From Roseivirga pacifica (lineage in GTDB: Bacteria > Bacteroidota > Bacteroidia > Cytophagales > Cyclobacteriaceae): a stretch of DNA of 64,000 bases. Position 1 is the first letter of the stretch, and every line of letters begins with the position of its first letter. The stretch spans positions 999,501-1,063,500 of the forward strand of contig NZ_FOIR01000001.1 of assembly GCF_900111145.1 (NCBI RefSeq), written 5' to 3'. The position numbers and the translations under genes were made by a program. Shown in pieces: positions 53,196 through 62,921 of this stretch. A model generated the notes under the pieces. It was not told the DNA's origin. It did not search any database and saw only the letters and a program-made list of their open reading frames with translations.

Positions 53196-55733
53196 TTATG
53201 CCAAGCCCTTATCGCGCATTTTCATAAACTCCACATACCTTCTTCTGGTGGCAATAATAAAGCCTACGATCATTATAATCGTACCAATCCAAAGAATGTT
53301 GATTTGTGGTTTTTCTATTGCTTGAAGAATGATCCAGTCTTTTTGTGTGGTTTCAATGGTCAAATCAATTGAACCGTTTTCAGGATAAATATTGTCCAAG
53401 GCTACTCTTGTGGCAACTTCCTGATTCATTTCAACTGGTTTGCCAACGGCTTTGTCCTTAATAATAAATTTTGGTTCCAGCTTTACTTGTTTGCCCTCTT
53501 CGGTAAATACTGTAATGTTTGCCTGCACGGCAGCGTCTTGTCCGCCTAGTTCAATGCCATTTACCTTTGTTAGTCTTACCAAGCCAGTAAATTCAGCCAC
53601 ATAATCATTGATAAAGAACCTGTCTCCCGGTTTTAAGTTCTTGGTTTCTGGTTGGCTCCACTCAGTGAATTCATCTTCAAAATCATTCTGTAGCGCCACG
53701 AAAGTATACAGGTCACCTCCCCATAGTTTTTTAATGTCTGGAGAAACCACCGTTGACCCCATGTCTTCATTTTGTTGAACCCTTGGGAATAGTGTAAAGG
53801 TTTTGCTCGAATCCATCGAAGTGTATTGCACTTCGTGGTAAGTGTTTTCCGGGTTACGGAAGTATAGTGTGTCGCCTTCTTCGGCATATGCTTGCCCATC
53901 GATTACTATGCTGTGTTTGGCCACTTTGTAATGCGGGTCTTCGGTAGGGCGCACCCAAGATTTTTCAATATGCCCCGGGATGTTTTCCGCCTTAATATTT
54001 TCGCTTTTGTATTGTAGGTAATAACCCGCCATTGGCTTAGGGTCATTTCTAAAAAGCACGATCATATTAGAGTTTTGCTCTTCTGTGAAATCTCTACTAA
54101 TCGTAGTGGTGTTTTTCGAAACAATGCGAGAGTAGCCTTCAGAGGCCATAATACCAATGAGCATCATGGCAATACCAATATGTGCTACTGAACCACCGGT
54201 TAGTTTATAGCTACCCGATTTGAAAAGGTCGATCAGTATTTTTCCATTTGAAACAATTGAGTACATGCCTGCAACAAGCACTAGAATGTACAATGGGTTC
54301 GACATTTTGGCGATCACAAAAATGATGGCCGATAGCAACAACGAAATAATTACAGGAAAGGCTAAAGCCGTTTTCAGCTTGTCTTTGTCCATTTTCTTCC
54401 AAAAGAAGAATTGGCCAGTACCAGAAAGTAACGCTATACCAATGGCAAACCAAACCTGCCATTTAGAATAGAACTGTACTTGGTCGGCCGGTTGAGCTAG
54501 GCTTGAAAGTCCTCCGAACAATTCCACAATTTTATTGAATACAGGGAATGATGTTGGTACGAACACTTGGAAGGCCATTAGGCAAAGTGTTAGTGCTCCA
54601 ATGAAAATCCAGAATTCGCGCGAATAGGCCGAAGCTTCTTTCTCCGATGTAGGGATGTCCTTCCATACCCTGGCTGCAATGACTATTGAGGCAATTAGGA
54701 AGAAGAGTAAGTAGATCAATAACTGTCCTGATAGGCCTAAATCCGTAAATGAGTGAACGGAGGCATTACCAAGAATACCACTTCTTACCAAGAAAGTAGC
54801 ATATAGAATAAGTAAGAAAGTAGCGATTACCAGTACAATTGATGTTTTAAGTGCTGTTTCGCTTTTCTTAAAAACGATCATGGTATGCATGCTGGCAATA
54901 AGCACCAACCACGGAATGTAAACGGCATTTTCTACCGGATCCCAGTTCCAGTATCCTCCAAAATTCAGCGTTTCATACGCCCAATAACCACCCATTATAA
55001 TGGCGGTTCCTAAAATTACCCCGCCAAAAATTGTCCATGGTAATGCAGGACGAATCCAGTCGGTATAGTCTTTTCTCCAAAGCCCAGCAATACAAAAGCT
55101 GAAAGGAATGAGTGTACATGCAAAACCTAGAAATGTCATCGGAGGGTGAATCACCATCCAATAGTTTTGCAATAATGGGTTTAGTCCGGTGCCATCTTCT
55201 GGTACAAAGTTCGGATTAATAAGGAATATTGGGTTGTCAACAACATCGCGTAGCAGCATAAATGGCGAGCTTCCTATTTTCATATCGCCAATTACAACGC
55301 CCAGAATCATTGAAGCCAAAAACGCCTGAACCAATGCGAAAATGGTCATTACTGGCGCTTCCCATTTCTTATTGGTTTTTATAAGTATAAAGCCTAAAAG
55401 CGCGTTGAAAACAGACCAAATAAGGAAACTACCTTCTTGTCCTTCCCAAAAACAGGCAATCATATAATGTACTGCCAAGTTTTTTGAGGAGTGACTCCAA
55501 GCATAATGATACTCGAAGTAGTTGTTGTAAATAATAATGAAGAGTATGGCTGCAGAACCTAAAACCGCTAAACCGTGTGTAATGAAGGTAAATCGACCAA
55601 ACTTTACCCACGGCTGGTTGCCCAACTCATTGTTAACAGCGGCTTTTCCGTAAGCAATAGCTGCTACAATAGAAGTAATGAAAGAAATAATTACGAGAAG
55701 GTGGCCAGCGTTTCCGATTCCTATATGTGCCAT
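53196..55733 (-). CDS. ccmF: Cytochrome c maturation heme lyase CcmF
   Basis: CcmF attaches heme to apocytochrome c in the System I machinery. The 845-residue membrane protein has about 15 helices and the WWD-type heme site GGYWNWDPVENAVYIPWL, plus LHPPMTFLG-like QNYWMVIHPPMTFLGFA, and a large periplasmic C-terminal part (about 560-800) larger than in E. coli. The first helices begin right at ATG 55733. It is the last gene in the ccm run. Confidence 0.93.
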   Translation of the reverse strand: MAHIGIGNAGHLLVIISFITSIVAAIAYGKAAVNNELGNQPWVKFGRFTFITHGLAVLGSAAILFIIIYNNYFEYHYAWSHSSKNLAVHYMIACFWEGQEGSFLIWSVFNALLGFILIKTNKKWEAPVMTIFALVQAFLASMILGVVIGDMKIGSSPFMLLRDVVDNPIFLINPNFVPEDGTGLNPLLQNYWMVIHPPMTFLGFACTLIPFSFCIAGLWRKDYTDWIRPALPWTIFGGVILGTAIIMGGYWAYETLNFGGYWNWDPVENAVYIPWLVLIASMHTMIVFKKSETALKTSIVLVIATFLLILYATFLVRSGILGNASVHSFTDLGLSGQLLIYLLFFLIASIVIAARVWKDIPTSEKEASAYSREFWIFIGALTLCLMAFQVFVPTSFPVFNKIVELFGGLSSLAQPADQVQFYSKWQVWFAIGIALLSGTGQFFFWKKMDKDKLKTALAFPVIISLLLSAIIFVIAKMSNPLYILVLVAGMYSIVSNGKILIDLFKSGSYKLTGGSVAHIGIAMMLIGIMASEGYSRIVSKNTTTISRDFTEEQNSNMIVLFRNDPKPMAGYYLQYKSENIKAENIPGHIEKSWVRPTEDPHYKVAKHSIVIDGQAYAEEGDTLYFRNPENTYHEVQYTSMDSSKTFTLFPRVQQNEDMGSTVVSPDIKKLWGGDLYTFVALQNDFEDEFTEWSQPETKNLKPGDRFFINDYVAEFTGLVRLTKVNGIELGGQDAAVQANITVFTEEGKQVKLEPKFIIKDKAVGKPVEMNQEVATRVALDNIYPENGSIDLTIETTQKDWIILQAIEKPQINILWIGTIIMIVGFIIATRRRYVEFMKMRDKGLA

Positions 55734-55763
55734 GTAGTTGTGTTTAGCAGGTTGGGGCTCAAT

Positions 55764-56162
55764 TTAGAGTGAAGTCTCTTCGTACTTCGAAGGGCACTTT
55801 AATAGAACTTTATCTGCTACGAATTTATCGTTGTGGTAGCCGCCAATTACCACTACTTTGTCAGACTTCAGTAAGTCTGAAGGCATAGGTTGATTTAAGA
55901 ATACTTTTTGTTCTTTGTGGTTGTCATCAACAAGAATGAATTCAACGGAAAGTCTATCTGAGCTTGGGTTTACTCCAACAATTTCGCCATTGCTGCTCTT
56001 TTTTAGTTCGCCCACCACGTGTATCGAACCAGCGTCTCCGTTGGTAGACATGGCATAGGCTTCGTCAAAAGTTACATAAGAGCTGGCGCTTTGTCTTGTT
56101 GAAAGGATTACGGCCACCGCAATTGCTATCACGATTAGCCCAATTATATTAGATTTCTTCAT
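55764..56162 (-). CDS. ccmE: Heme chaperone CcmE, CxxxY variant
   Basis: The 132-residue protein has a membrane anchor (about 6-20) and an OB-fold domain with VVGELKK, EFILVDDNHKEQKVF and VVVIGGYHNDKFVADKVLLKCPSKY. The classical CcmE motif is HxxxY, with the His carrying covalent heme. Here the aligned residues are Cys123 and Tyr127 (CPSKY), so it is the CxxxY type known from archaea and some bacteria such as Desulfovibrio. ATG 56162 (MKKSNIIG) is used; an extra nine residues upstream are not needed. Confidence 0.9.
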   Translation of the reverse strand: MKKSNIIGLIVIAIAVAVILSTRQSASSYVTFDEAYAMSTNGDAGSIHVVGELKKSSNGEIVGVNPSSDRLSVEFILVDDNHKEQKVFLNQPMPSDLLKSDKVVVIGGYHNDKFVADKVLLKCPSKYEETSL

Positions 56163-56213
56163 GTCCGCCTCCCGTTTATCACGGGGCAAAAGTACTACAC
56201 AAACCGCTAAGAA

Positions 56214-56474
56214 TTAACCTTTTTCACTAAAAACCTCCTTCTCTAGTTTGGAGATCTTTCGGTCAATTAACACCATGTAAGTAATTACCCCAGCAAAGAT
56301 GATCATTACTACACCAACAACTACGTAAATCTTGCCATTGGAGCGTAATGTGTCTGCCATTTCGATAGACGTATTATTGTAGTCGTCTTCCGTAATGGTG
56401 TATTGCCCATCTTGCGCAAAAACGCTTAACGAGAGGAATAAAAGGAATGTTACGATGAATTTTTTCATATTCAT
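56214..56474 (-). CDS. ccmD: CcmD-like small membrane protein
   Basis: The 86-residue protein has an N-terminal signal or helix (MKKFIVTFLLFLSLSVFAQ) and a second membrane helix IYVVVGVVMIIFAGVITYMVLIDRKISKLEKEV. Its size, topology and place between ccmC and ccmE fit CcmD, which docks CcmC-CcmE with CcmAB. It is longer than E. coli CcmD and the signal-like start is atypical. The ATG overlaps the ccmC stop as TAATG. Confidence 0.75.
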   Translation of the reverse strand: MNMKKFIVTFLLFLSLSVFAQDGQYTITEDDYNNTSIEMADTLRSNGKIYVVVGVVMIIFAGVITYMVLIDRKISKLEKEVFSEKG

Positions 56475-57136
56475 TAATCTTCTAAAGCCGTTTGAATTTT
56501 GCGCATTCTTACGCGTTGAGAAACCAACCAAACACCTAGCAAGGTCCAGCCAATTACTGCCGGGTAAAACACTAGGCGAAGTCGGCTATCCATGTCGTAG
56601 GCATTAAAGCCTGGGTTGCCGCCATTTCCTGGGTGTAGTGAGCTGTCAGTCATTCTTGGTAGAATAAACAGCAATGGAATCATAGCCGCAAATGCGAAAA
56701 TGTTATAGATAGAGCTTATTCTAGCCCTTTGTTGCTGGTCTTCCAGTGAGTTTCTTAAAATGAGGTAGGCAAAATAAATGAGCAGACAGATGGCTGCACT
56801 ATTCTGTTTTGGGTCACCGCTCCACGGCTCTCCCCAAGTGTAGTTGGCCCAAAAAGCTCCGGTTAAAATTCCGAGAATGCCCAACAGAACACCTGCATTG
56901 GCAAATTCCACAGCCATTCGGTCTTTTGCCAAATCGTTCGAGCTTAAATATTTAATGGAGTAAACAACAGAGGTGGTGAGTAGGATAATCATTCCGAACC
57001 ACATAGGAACGTGGAAGTGTAGGTTTCTGATGGTTTCGTTTAGAATTCCCAACCTTGGAACCTCGAATAGTAATCCACCTAAAAGGGCGTAACTAAGTAG
57101 GGCTACACATAGAATTTTCCACCACTTTTTCTTCAT
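56474..57136 (-). CDS. ccmC: Heme transport protein CcmC
   Basis: CcmC hands heme to CcmE. The six-helix protein (220 residues from ATG 57136) has conserved histidines in NLHFHVPMWFGM and a tryptophan-rich motif WGEPWSGDPKQN, the phylum's version of WGTWWVWDAR. An ATG at 57166 would add ten residues and overlap ccmB by 13 bases; 57136 puts MKKKWW next to helix 1 and is preferred. Confidence 0.9.
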   Translation of the reverse strand: MKKKWWKILCVALLSYALLGGLLFEVPRLGILNETIRNLHFHVPMWFGMIILLTTSVVYSIKYLSSNDLAKDRMAVEFANAGVLLGILGILTGAFWANYTWGEPWSGDPKQNSAAICLLIYFAYLILRNSLEDQQQRARISSIYNIFAFAAMIPLLFILPRMTDSSLHPGNGGNPGFNAYDMDSRLRLVFYPAVIGWTLLGVWLVSQRVRMRKIQTALED

Positions 57137-57153
57137 GCCAGTAACCGTTTGCT

Positions 57154-57822
57154 CTATGAGCGCCAAAGATAGGGGAATAACATGTACGATACCGCAACAA
57201 TTATTGCATTTATCGCTACCAGTAGAAGAATATCGTCCATGTAGAGGCTTCGGTTTATACCGTCCATGGCGTTTTTCGATGCCTTAATGATAACAAGTAA
57301 TAAGGGCAGCAAAACAGGGAAGCTCAAAATAGCGATAAGCGAGGTGCTATTTGGTGCTTTGGAGGCTATGCCTGAAAGCATGGTAAGTGCACTAGAAAGC
57401 CCGAAGGAAGCAAGTAGAACAACCAAAGCGAACATGGTTAAATCCTGAATAGGGTTGCCCATTACAAAACTGTAAAAGAAATACCCGGCAAAAGACAGAA
57501 TAGTCATGATGGTGCCGTAGTAAACTATCTTAGATAGTATGATGTGCTGAGGACTTGCGAGCGAATAATAGTACAGCAGTCTACCCTCATTTTCTTGAAT
57601 AAAACTCTTGGCAATGGAGTTTATTGAAGTGAAAAGTATGATAATCCAGAAAAGAGCATTCCATGTAACTAATTGTAAATCAGTGTTTTTTATGTTAAAG
57701 CTCAAATAGCATACAAAAATGGTAGAGATTATATACAATAGCATGCCGTTAAGTGCGTACCTTTGTCGCCATTCGGCCAAAAATTCTTTTGAGATTAATG
57801 TAAAAAAAGAGCTTTTCATCAT
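57154..57822 (-). CDS. ccmB: Heme export permease CcmB
   Basis: The 222-residue membrane protein has six helices and matches the CcmB permease, the membrane partner of the ATPase CcmA. The ccmA gene is not in the window, and neither are ccmG or ccmH. It heads the ccmB-C-D-E-F run and is divergent from cysC with a 46-base gap. Confidence 0.88.
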   Translation of the reverse strand: MMKSSFFTLISKEFLAEWRQRYALNGMLLYIISTIFVCYLSFNIKNTDLQLVTWNALFWIIILFTSINSIAKSFIQENEGRLLYYYSLASPQHIILSKIVYYGTIMTILSFAGYFFYSFVMGNPIQDLTMFALVVLLASFGLSSALTMLSGIASKAPNSTSLIAILSFPVLLPLLLVIIKASKNAMDGINRSLYMDDILLLVAINAIIVAVSYMLFPYLWRS

Positions 57823-57840
57823 TGAATTTCAAATATATAC

Positions 57841-57848
57841 TAGGTTTG
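57841..57848 (+). promoter_or_regulatory. -7 box TAGGTTTG for the sulfate-activation operon
   Basis: Exact TAnnTTTG match 21 bases before the cysC ATG. A TTG 16 bases upstream (57822-57824) could be the -33 box at slightly short spacing. Confidence 0.6.
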
Positions 57849-57868
57849 TGAATTAACGAACTTAAGGC

Positions 57869-58723
57869 ATGGTAGATAGTAGGCTTAGGCATATTGCAAA
57901 ATCCGTTACCTGGAGAATTGTGGGTACATTGGACACAATGTTGCTTGCTTGGGTGATATCGGGGAGTCCTGTTACAGGATTAAAGATTGGCGCAGCTGAG
58001 ATTATCACCAAGATGATTTTATACTACCTGCATGAACGTGTTTGGTATAGGTTAAATTTTGGTCTTGATAGAAAACGAGAAAGAAGGAAAAGGCTAGAGC
58101 GGGCAAAAAGCGTTGCAGAAAACATTACAAAGCAAAGCTTTAAGATTAATAGAGAAAAGCGAGAAGTGCTTTTGAAACAACAACCAATAGTTGTTTGGTT
58201 TACTGGATTGTCTGGTTCTGGTAAATCAACAATGTCGAATTTACTAGAGAATGAACTGCATGAGTCTGGTTTTAAAACCTATGCCTTGGACGGAGATAAT
58301 ATCCGACATGGACTATGCAATGATTTGGCCTTTACGGATGAAGACAGAGTTGAGAATATTAGGCGCATTGGCGAGGTTTCGAAGTTATTTGTAGATGCAG
58401 GTATTGTGGTGCTTTCTTCATTCGTTTCTCCGTTTAAGGAGGATAGGGATAGGGTTAAGCATTTAGTAGGTGAACATAGGTTTATTGAGGTTTTTGTGGA
58501 TTGCCCTATAGAAATTTGCGAGCAGCGTGATGTAAAAGGGCTTTATAAAAAGGCGAGAGAAGGTCAGATTAAGAACTTCACTGGGATTGATTCCCCTTTC
58601 GAGTTGCCAAAAAATCCTGATGTTGTACTGAAGACAGCAGGGGAAAGCCCACAAGAGTCGCTTGAAAAGTTATTAAAAGTAGTAGAATCAAAAATATCAC
58701 TCAGACAAAATGTCGAAGTATAA
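57869..58723 (+). CDS. cysC: DUF2061-adenylylsulfate kinase fusion
   Basis: CysC phosphorylates APS to PAPS. The 284-residue protein has two parts. Residues 5-65 are a DUF2061 unit (RHIAKSVTWRIVGTLDTMLLAWVISG) with probable membrane helices, then a basic helical linker (69-105). The APS kinase follows, with P loop GLSGSGKST at 113-121, DGDNIRHGL, FVSPFKEDR and the C-terminal VDCPIEICEQRDVKGLYKKA. The fusion would tether PAPS synthesis to the membrane. It overlaps cysD by 14 bases. Confidence 0.92.
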   Translation: MVDSRLRHIAKSVTWRIVGTLDTMLLAWVISGSPVTGLKIGAAEIITKMILYYLHERVWYRLNFGLDRKRERRKRLERAKSVAENITKQSFKINREKREVLLKQQPIVVWFTGLSGSGKSTMSNLLENELHESGFKTYALDGDNIRHGLCNDLAFTDEDRVENIRRIGEVSKLFVDAGIVVLSSFVSPFKEDRDRVKHLVGEHRFIEVFVDCPIEICEQRDVKGLYKKAREGQIKNFTGIDSPFELPKNPDVVLKTAGESPQESLEKLLKVVESKISLRQNVEV

Positions 58724-59615
58724 TTTAACCCACCTTAAAGAGCTAGAATCGGAAGCGATTTATGTTATCAGAGAGGTGTATTCACAGTTCGAAAAACCCG
58801 GAATTTTGTTTTCTGGGGGGAAAGATTCAATTGTTGTAACACATTTGGCTAGAAAGGCCTTTTGGCCAGCTAAAATTCCCTTTCCATTGGTTCATATCGA
58901 TACTGGTCACAACTTCCCCGAGACGATTCAGTTTAGGGATAATTTGGCAGAAAAGATAGGCGCAGAACTAATTGCTCCGTCTGTTCAAGAGTCTATTGAT
59001 AAAGGTAGAGTAAGGGAAGAAACTGGTAAAGATGCTTCAAGAAACTGGCTTCAAATCACGACTCTTCTTGATGCTATTGAAGAGCATCAGTTTGATGCTT
59101 TGATGGGAGGAGCCAGAAGAGATGAGGAAAAGGCACGTGCGAAAGAACGCTTCTTCTCACACAGAGATGATTTTGGCCAGTGGGATCCGAAAAATCAGCG
59201 TCCAGAGCTTTGGAATCTGTATAATGGTAAAAAGAATTTTGGTGAACATTTCAGAGTATTCCCTATTTCCAACTGGACTGAGATGGATGTTTGGCAATAC
59301 ATTTTGGCCGAAAATATTGATATTCCTTCTCTCTACATTGCTCATAACCGAGATGTCATTTGGAGAAATAATTCTTGGCTGCCAATGTCTGAATACATTC
59401 AGTTAAGAGAGGGAGAAGAGGTAGTGAATAAGCAGGTTCGTTTTAGAACACTAGGGGATATTACCATTACTGGTGGAGTTGAGTCTGGAGCAGATACGGT
59501 AGAAAAAATTATAGGTGAAGTGGCTGCCGCGCGCCAAACAGAGCGTGGCAACAGAGCAGACGATAAACGCTCTGAAACAGCAATGGAAGACAGAAAGAAG
59601 GAGGGGTATTTCTAA
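58710..59615 (+). CDS. cysD: Sulfate adenylyltransferase subunit 2
   Basis: CysD and CysN form ATP sulfurylase, making APS from sulfate and ATP. The 301-residue protein has the PP-loop SGGKDS at 35-40, HIDTGHNFPE, GGARRDEEKARAKER and FPISNWTEMDVW. Full length, with stop overlapping the cysN start as TAATG. Confidence 0.96.
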   Translation: MSKYNLTHLKELESEAIYVIREVYSQFEKPGILFSGGKDSIVVTHLARKAFWPAKIPFPLVHIDTGHNFPETIQFRDNLAEKIGAELIAPSVQESIDKGRVREETGKDASRNWLQITTLLDAIEEHQFDALMGGARRDEEKARAKERFFSHRDDFGQWDPKNQRPELWNLYNGKKNFGEHFRVFPISNWTEMDVWQYILAENIDIPSLYIAHNRDVIWRNNSWLPMSEYIQLREGEEVVNKQVRFRTLGDITITGGVESGADTVEKIIGEVAAARQTERGNRADDKRSETAMEDRKKEGYF

Positions 59616-60877
59616 TGGAAAAGTCTTACTTAGATATGGAGCTTTTGCGCTTCACTACAGCGGGCAGTGTTGATGACGGGAAAAGTACGTTAATAGGAAG
59701 GTTGCTATTTGATAGTAAATCTATCTTCGAGGATCAGCTCGACCACGTAGCCAGTTCTAGTAAAAAACGCGGTTTGGAACATACGGATTTAGCGCTGCTA
59801 ACGGACGGTCTGAAAGACGAAAGAGAGCAAGGGATTACGATTGATGTGGCCTATAGGTATTTTGCTACTCCAAAAAGAAAGTTCATAATCGCTGATACTC
59901 CAGGCCATATTCAATACACAAGAAACATGGTTACGGGAGCCTCTACGGCTAACTTAGCTTTGATTTTAATTGACGCAAGAAAAGGCATTGTTGAGCAGAC
60001 TTGTAGGCATAGCTTTATCGCTTCCCTTCTTCAGATTCCTCACATTGTGGTGTGCGTGAATAAAATGGATCTGGTTGATCACAGTGAAGAGGCTTTTGAG
60101 AAGATTAAGTCTGACTATAAAGACTTTGCGGCTAAGCTTGATGTGAAGGATATTAGGTTTATACCTATTAGCGCCTTGAATGGCGATAATGTGGTTAACA
60201 GGTCTGAGAATATGCCTTGGTATGAGGGCGCCACGTTGTTGAATACGTTGGAGACAATACACATAGCTAGCGACTACAATCACATTGATGGAAGGTTTCC
60301 TGTTCAAACAGTACTTAGGCCAAAGAGCGATAAATATCATGATTATCGAGGTTATGCCGGTAGAATTGCTGGTGGAATTTTCAAAAAAGGTGATGAGGTG
60401 ACTGTTTTACCTTCAGGTTTTACCTCAAAGGTGAAGCAAATCCATTTAATGGAAGAAGAAATTGAAGAGGCTTTCGCTCCAATGAGTGTTGCCATGACAC
60501 TTGAAGATGATATAGACCTTGGAAGAGGGGACATGATTGTGAAAACTGGTAATCAGCCCAATGTTTCTCAAGATGTTGATGTGATGCTTTGCTGGTTTTC
60601 TCCACAAGGGCCCCAAGTAAGGTCTAAGTATACATTAATGCATGCTTCGAACGAGGTGAAAGCGATGGTTAAAAATATTCATTATAAGCTTGATATAAAT
60701 ACGCTTCATAAGGAAGAATCTTATGATAAAATCACCTTGAATGATATCATAAAAGTCTCTTTAAGAACAACTAAGCCAATTATGAATGACAGTTACCGTA
60801 AAAACAGATCTACGGGTGCTTTAATTCTTGTCGATGAGGCTACAAACGAAACTGTAGCCGCAGGAATGATTGTGTAA
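59615..60877 (+). CDS. cysN: Sulfate adenylyltransferase subunit 1 (GTPase)
   Basis: The regulatory GTPase subunit of ATP sulfurylase. The 420-residue protein has G1 GSVDDGKST at 17-25, the switch GITIDVAYRYF, DTPGH and NKMD, followed by EF-Tu-like beta-barrels. There is no C-terminal APS kinase, in keeping with the separate CysC. Overlap with cysQ is TAATG. Confidence 0.96.
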   Translation: MEKSYLDMELLRFTTAGSVDDGKSTLIGRLLFDSKSIFEDQLDHVASSSKKRGLEHTDLALLTDGLKDEREQGITIDVAYRYFATPKRKFIIADTPGHIQYTRNMVTGASTANLALILIDARKGIVEQTCRHSFIASLLQIPHIVVCVNKMDLVDHSEEAFEKIKSDYKDFAAKLDVKDIRFIPISALNGDNVVNRSENMPWYEGATLLNTLETIHIASDYNHIDGRFPVQTVLRPKSDKYHDYRGYAGRIAGGIFKKGDEVTVLPSGFTSKVKQIHLMEEEIEEAFAPMSVAMTLEDDIDLGRGDMIVKTGNQPNVSQDVDVMLCWFSPQGPQVRSKYTLMHASNEVKAMVKNIHYKLDINTLHKEESYDKITLNDIIKVSLRTTKPIMNDSYRKNRSTGALILVDEATNETVAAGMIV

Positions 60878-61641
60878 TGGGTTATTCATTAGACGAATTA
60901 TTATCAATAGCTCGAGAAGCCTCGAGCCATGCAAGTAAGGAAATACTGAAAATATATGAATCTGAAGACTTTGGTATAGATATGAAGTCAGATGATTCTC
61001 CTTTAACAAAGGCCGATAAGAAGGGACATGAGGTCATTTGCTCGCACCTTGAAAAAACGGGTATTCCAATCTTAAGTGAAGAAGGCAAGCATACAGCCTA
61101 CGAAGAAAGAAAAAACTGGGAAAGGCTTTGGATAGTGGATCCTTTAGACGGCACAAAGGAATTCATTAAGCGTAATGGAGAGTTTACGGTTAACATTTCT
61201 CTTATAGATAATGGGAAACCAATAATTGGTGTGGTAGATGCTCCAGTTTTGGGTGTTCAATATTACGGAATTAGTGAAAAGGGCGGCTTTAAATCAACAA
61301 ATGGAGTTGAAGACAAGCTGAATGAAATATCTGCTTTTGATGAGAAAAAGGAAGGACTGAAGGTGGTAGCTTCTCGTTCTCACCTCAATGAAGAAACACA
61401 AAGTTTCTTGAATAAATTAAATGCCCCAGAAATAGTTTCAATGGGAAGTTCCCTAAAATTCATGATGGTTGCTGAAGGAAAAGCAGATATTTATCCTAGA
61501 TTTGCCCCTACCATGGAGTGGGATACTGCCGCTGCTCATGCGATTATTTCTGCAATGGGTGGTAGGGTAGTAACTCCAGAAGGTGTTGAATTAATCTATA
61601 ACAAACACAATTTACTAAACCCGTACTTTCGGGTATACTAG
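60877..61641 (+). CDS. cysQ: 3'(2'),5'-bisphosphate nucleotidase CysQ
   Basis: CysQ removes the 3'-phosphate from PAP, the by-product of PAPS use. The 254-residue inositol-phosphatase-fold protein has [43 protein letters not shown] (metal site DPLDGT) and the C-terminal [10 protein letters not shown]. Its place after cysDN means the operon both makes PAPS and recycles the product. Confidence 0.94.
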   Translation: MGYSLDELLSIAREASSHASKEILKIYESEDFGIDMKSDDSPLTKADKKGHEVICSHLEKTGIPILSEEGKHTAYEERKNWERLWIVDPLDGTKEFIKRNGEFTVNISLIDNGKPIIGVVDAPVLGVQYYGISEKGGFKSTNGVEDKLNEISAFDEKKEGLKVVASRSHLNEETQSFLNKLNAPEIVSMGSSLKFMMVAEGKADIYPRFAPTMEWDTAAAHAIISAMGGRVVTPEGVELIYNKHNLLNPYFRVY

Positions 61642-61643
61642 TC

Positions 61644-62921
61644 ATGAGTGACAAAATCGCCATAATCGGATTAGGCTATGTAGGACTCCCTCTTGCAGTA
61701 GCTTTTGCAGAGAAGTACCACGTGGTTGGTTTTGATATTAATGAAGCCAGAGTAAGAGAATTGAACGCTGGTAACGACCACACTTTAGAGGTTGAGGATG
61801 ACTTGTTGAAGTCTGTTTTATCCACAAAGGATGCTTCTAAAGGCCTCTTCAATTCTTGTAACTTAGAAGATATTAAGGATTGTAATATTTTTATTGTTAC
61901 TGTTCCTACGCCAATAGATAGTGATTCTAACCCCGACTTAACACCTCTGGTTAAGGCTTCGGAGACAGTGGCAAAAGTATTAAAAGCTGGAGATGTTGTG
62001 ATTTATGAATCAACGGTTTATCCTGGGGCAACGGAAGAAGACTGTGTTCCAGTTTTAGAAGAGAAATCGGGGCTAGTATATAACAAGGATTTCTTCTGCG
62101 GGTACTCGCCAGAAAGGATTAACCCAGGAGATAAAGAACATACTGTTACCAAAATACTGAAGGTTACTTCTGGTTCTACACCTGAAATTGCAGAGAAGGT
62201 AGATCAATTGTACAAATCAGTGATAACTGCTGGTACTTACAAGGCCGCATCTATCAAAGTAGCTGAGGCTGCAAAGGTAATTGAGAATTCGCAAAGAGAT
62301 ATAAATATAGCCTTCGTCAATGAGTTGGCAATGATATTCAACAAGTTGAATATTGATACTGTAGACGTGCTAGAAGCTGCAGGTACTAAATGGAACTTCC
62401 TTCCGTTTAGACCCGGTTTGGTAGGAGGCCATTGTATTGGTGTAGATCCTTACTATTTAGCTCAAAAGGCAAAAAAAGCTGGCTACTACCCTCAAATTGT
62501 CCTTTCAGGTAGAAGACTTAATAATAGCATTGGTCCCTATGTAGGAAGCCAAGTGGTGAAGTTGTTAATGAAAAAAGGCAAGGTTATCAATCATTCTAAA
62601 GTCTTAGTATGCGGAATTACCTTCAAGGAGAACTGTCCCGATATTAGAAACTCTAGGGTCATAGATATTGTGACGGAGCTAGGTGAATTTGAGGTGAAGG
62701 TAGATGTTTATGATCCTTGGGCAAATGCTGAAGAGGTGAGGCATGAATATGGGATAGACCTAAAGGAGAAGATAAGCATTGGTGATTATGACGGAATTGT
62801 TTTAGCTGTGGCACACAATGAGTTTAAAGAAATACTCAATGCAAATACGCTTTCCTCTAGTCAGGTTATTTATGATGTGAAGTCCATCCTTCCTAAAGAA
62901 TTAGTAACCGCAAGACTGTAA
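61644..62921 (+). CDS. UDP-N-acetyl-galactosamine/glucosamine 6-dehydrogenase-type nucleotide-sugar dehydrogenase
   Basis: The 425-residue protein belongs to the UDP-glucose/GDP-mannose dehydrogenase family: [26 protein letters not shown] (NAD site), [32 protein letters not shown] and the catalytic Cys264 in [12 protein letters not shown]. The text fits WbpO/TviB-type UDP-HexNAc dehydrogenases better than UDP-glucose enzymes, but the sugar is an inference. It starts 2 bases after cysQ and overlaps the next gene. Confidence 0.9.
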   Translation: MSDKIAIIGLGYVGLPLAVAFAEKYHVVGFDINEARVRELNAGNDHTLEVEDDLLKSVLSTKDASKGLFNSCNLEDIKDCNIFIVTVPTPIDSDSNPDLTPLVKASETVAKVLKAGDVVIYESTVYPGATEEDCVPVLEEKSGLVYNKDFFCGYSPERINPGDKEHTVTKILKVTSGSTPEIAEKVDQLYKSVITAGTYKAASIKVAEAAKVIENSQRDINIAFVNELAMIFNKLNIDTVDVLEAAGTKWNFLPFRPGLVGGHCIGVDPYYLAQKAKKAGYYPQIVLSGRRLNNSIGPYVGSQVVKLLMKKGKVINHSKVLVCGITFKENCPDIRNSRVIDIVTELGEFEVKVDVYDPWANAEEVRHEYGIDLKEKISIGDYDGIVLAVAHNEFKEILNANTLSSSQVIYDVKSILPKELVTARL

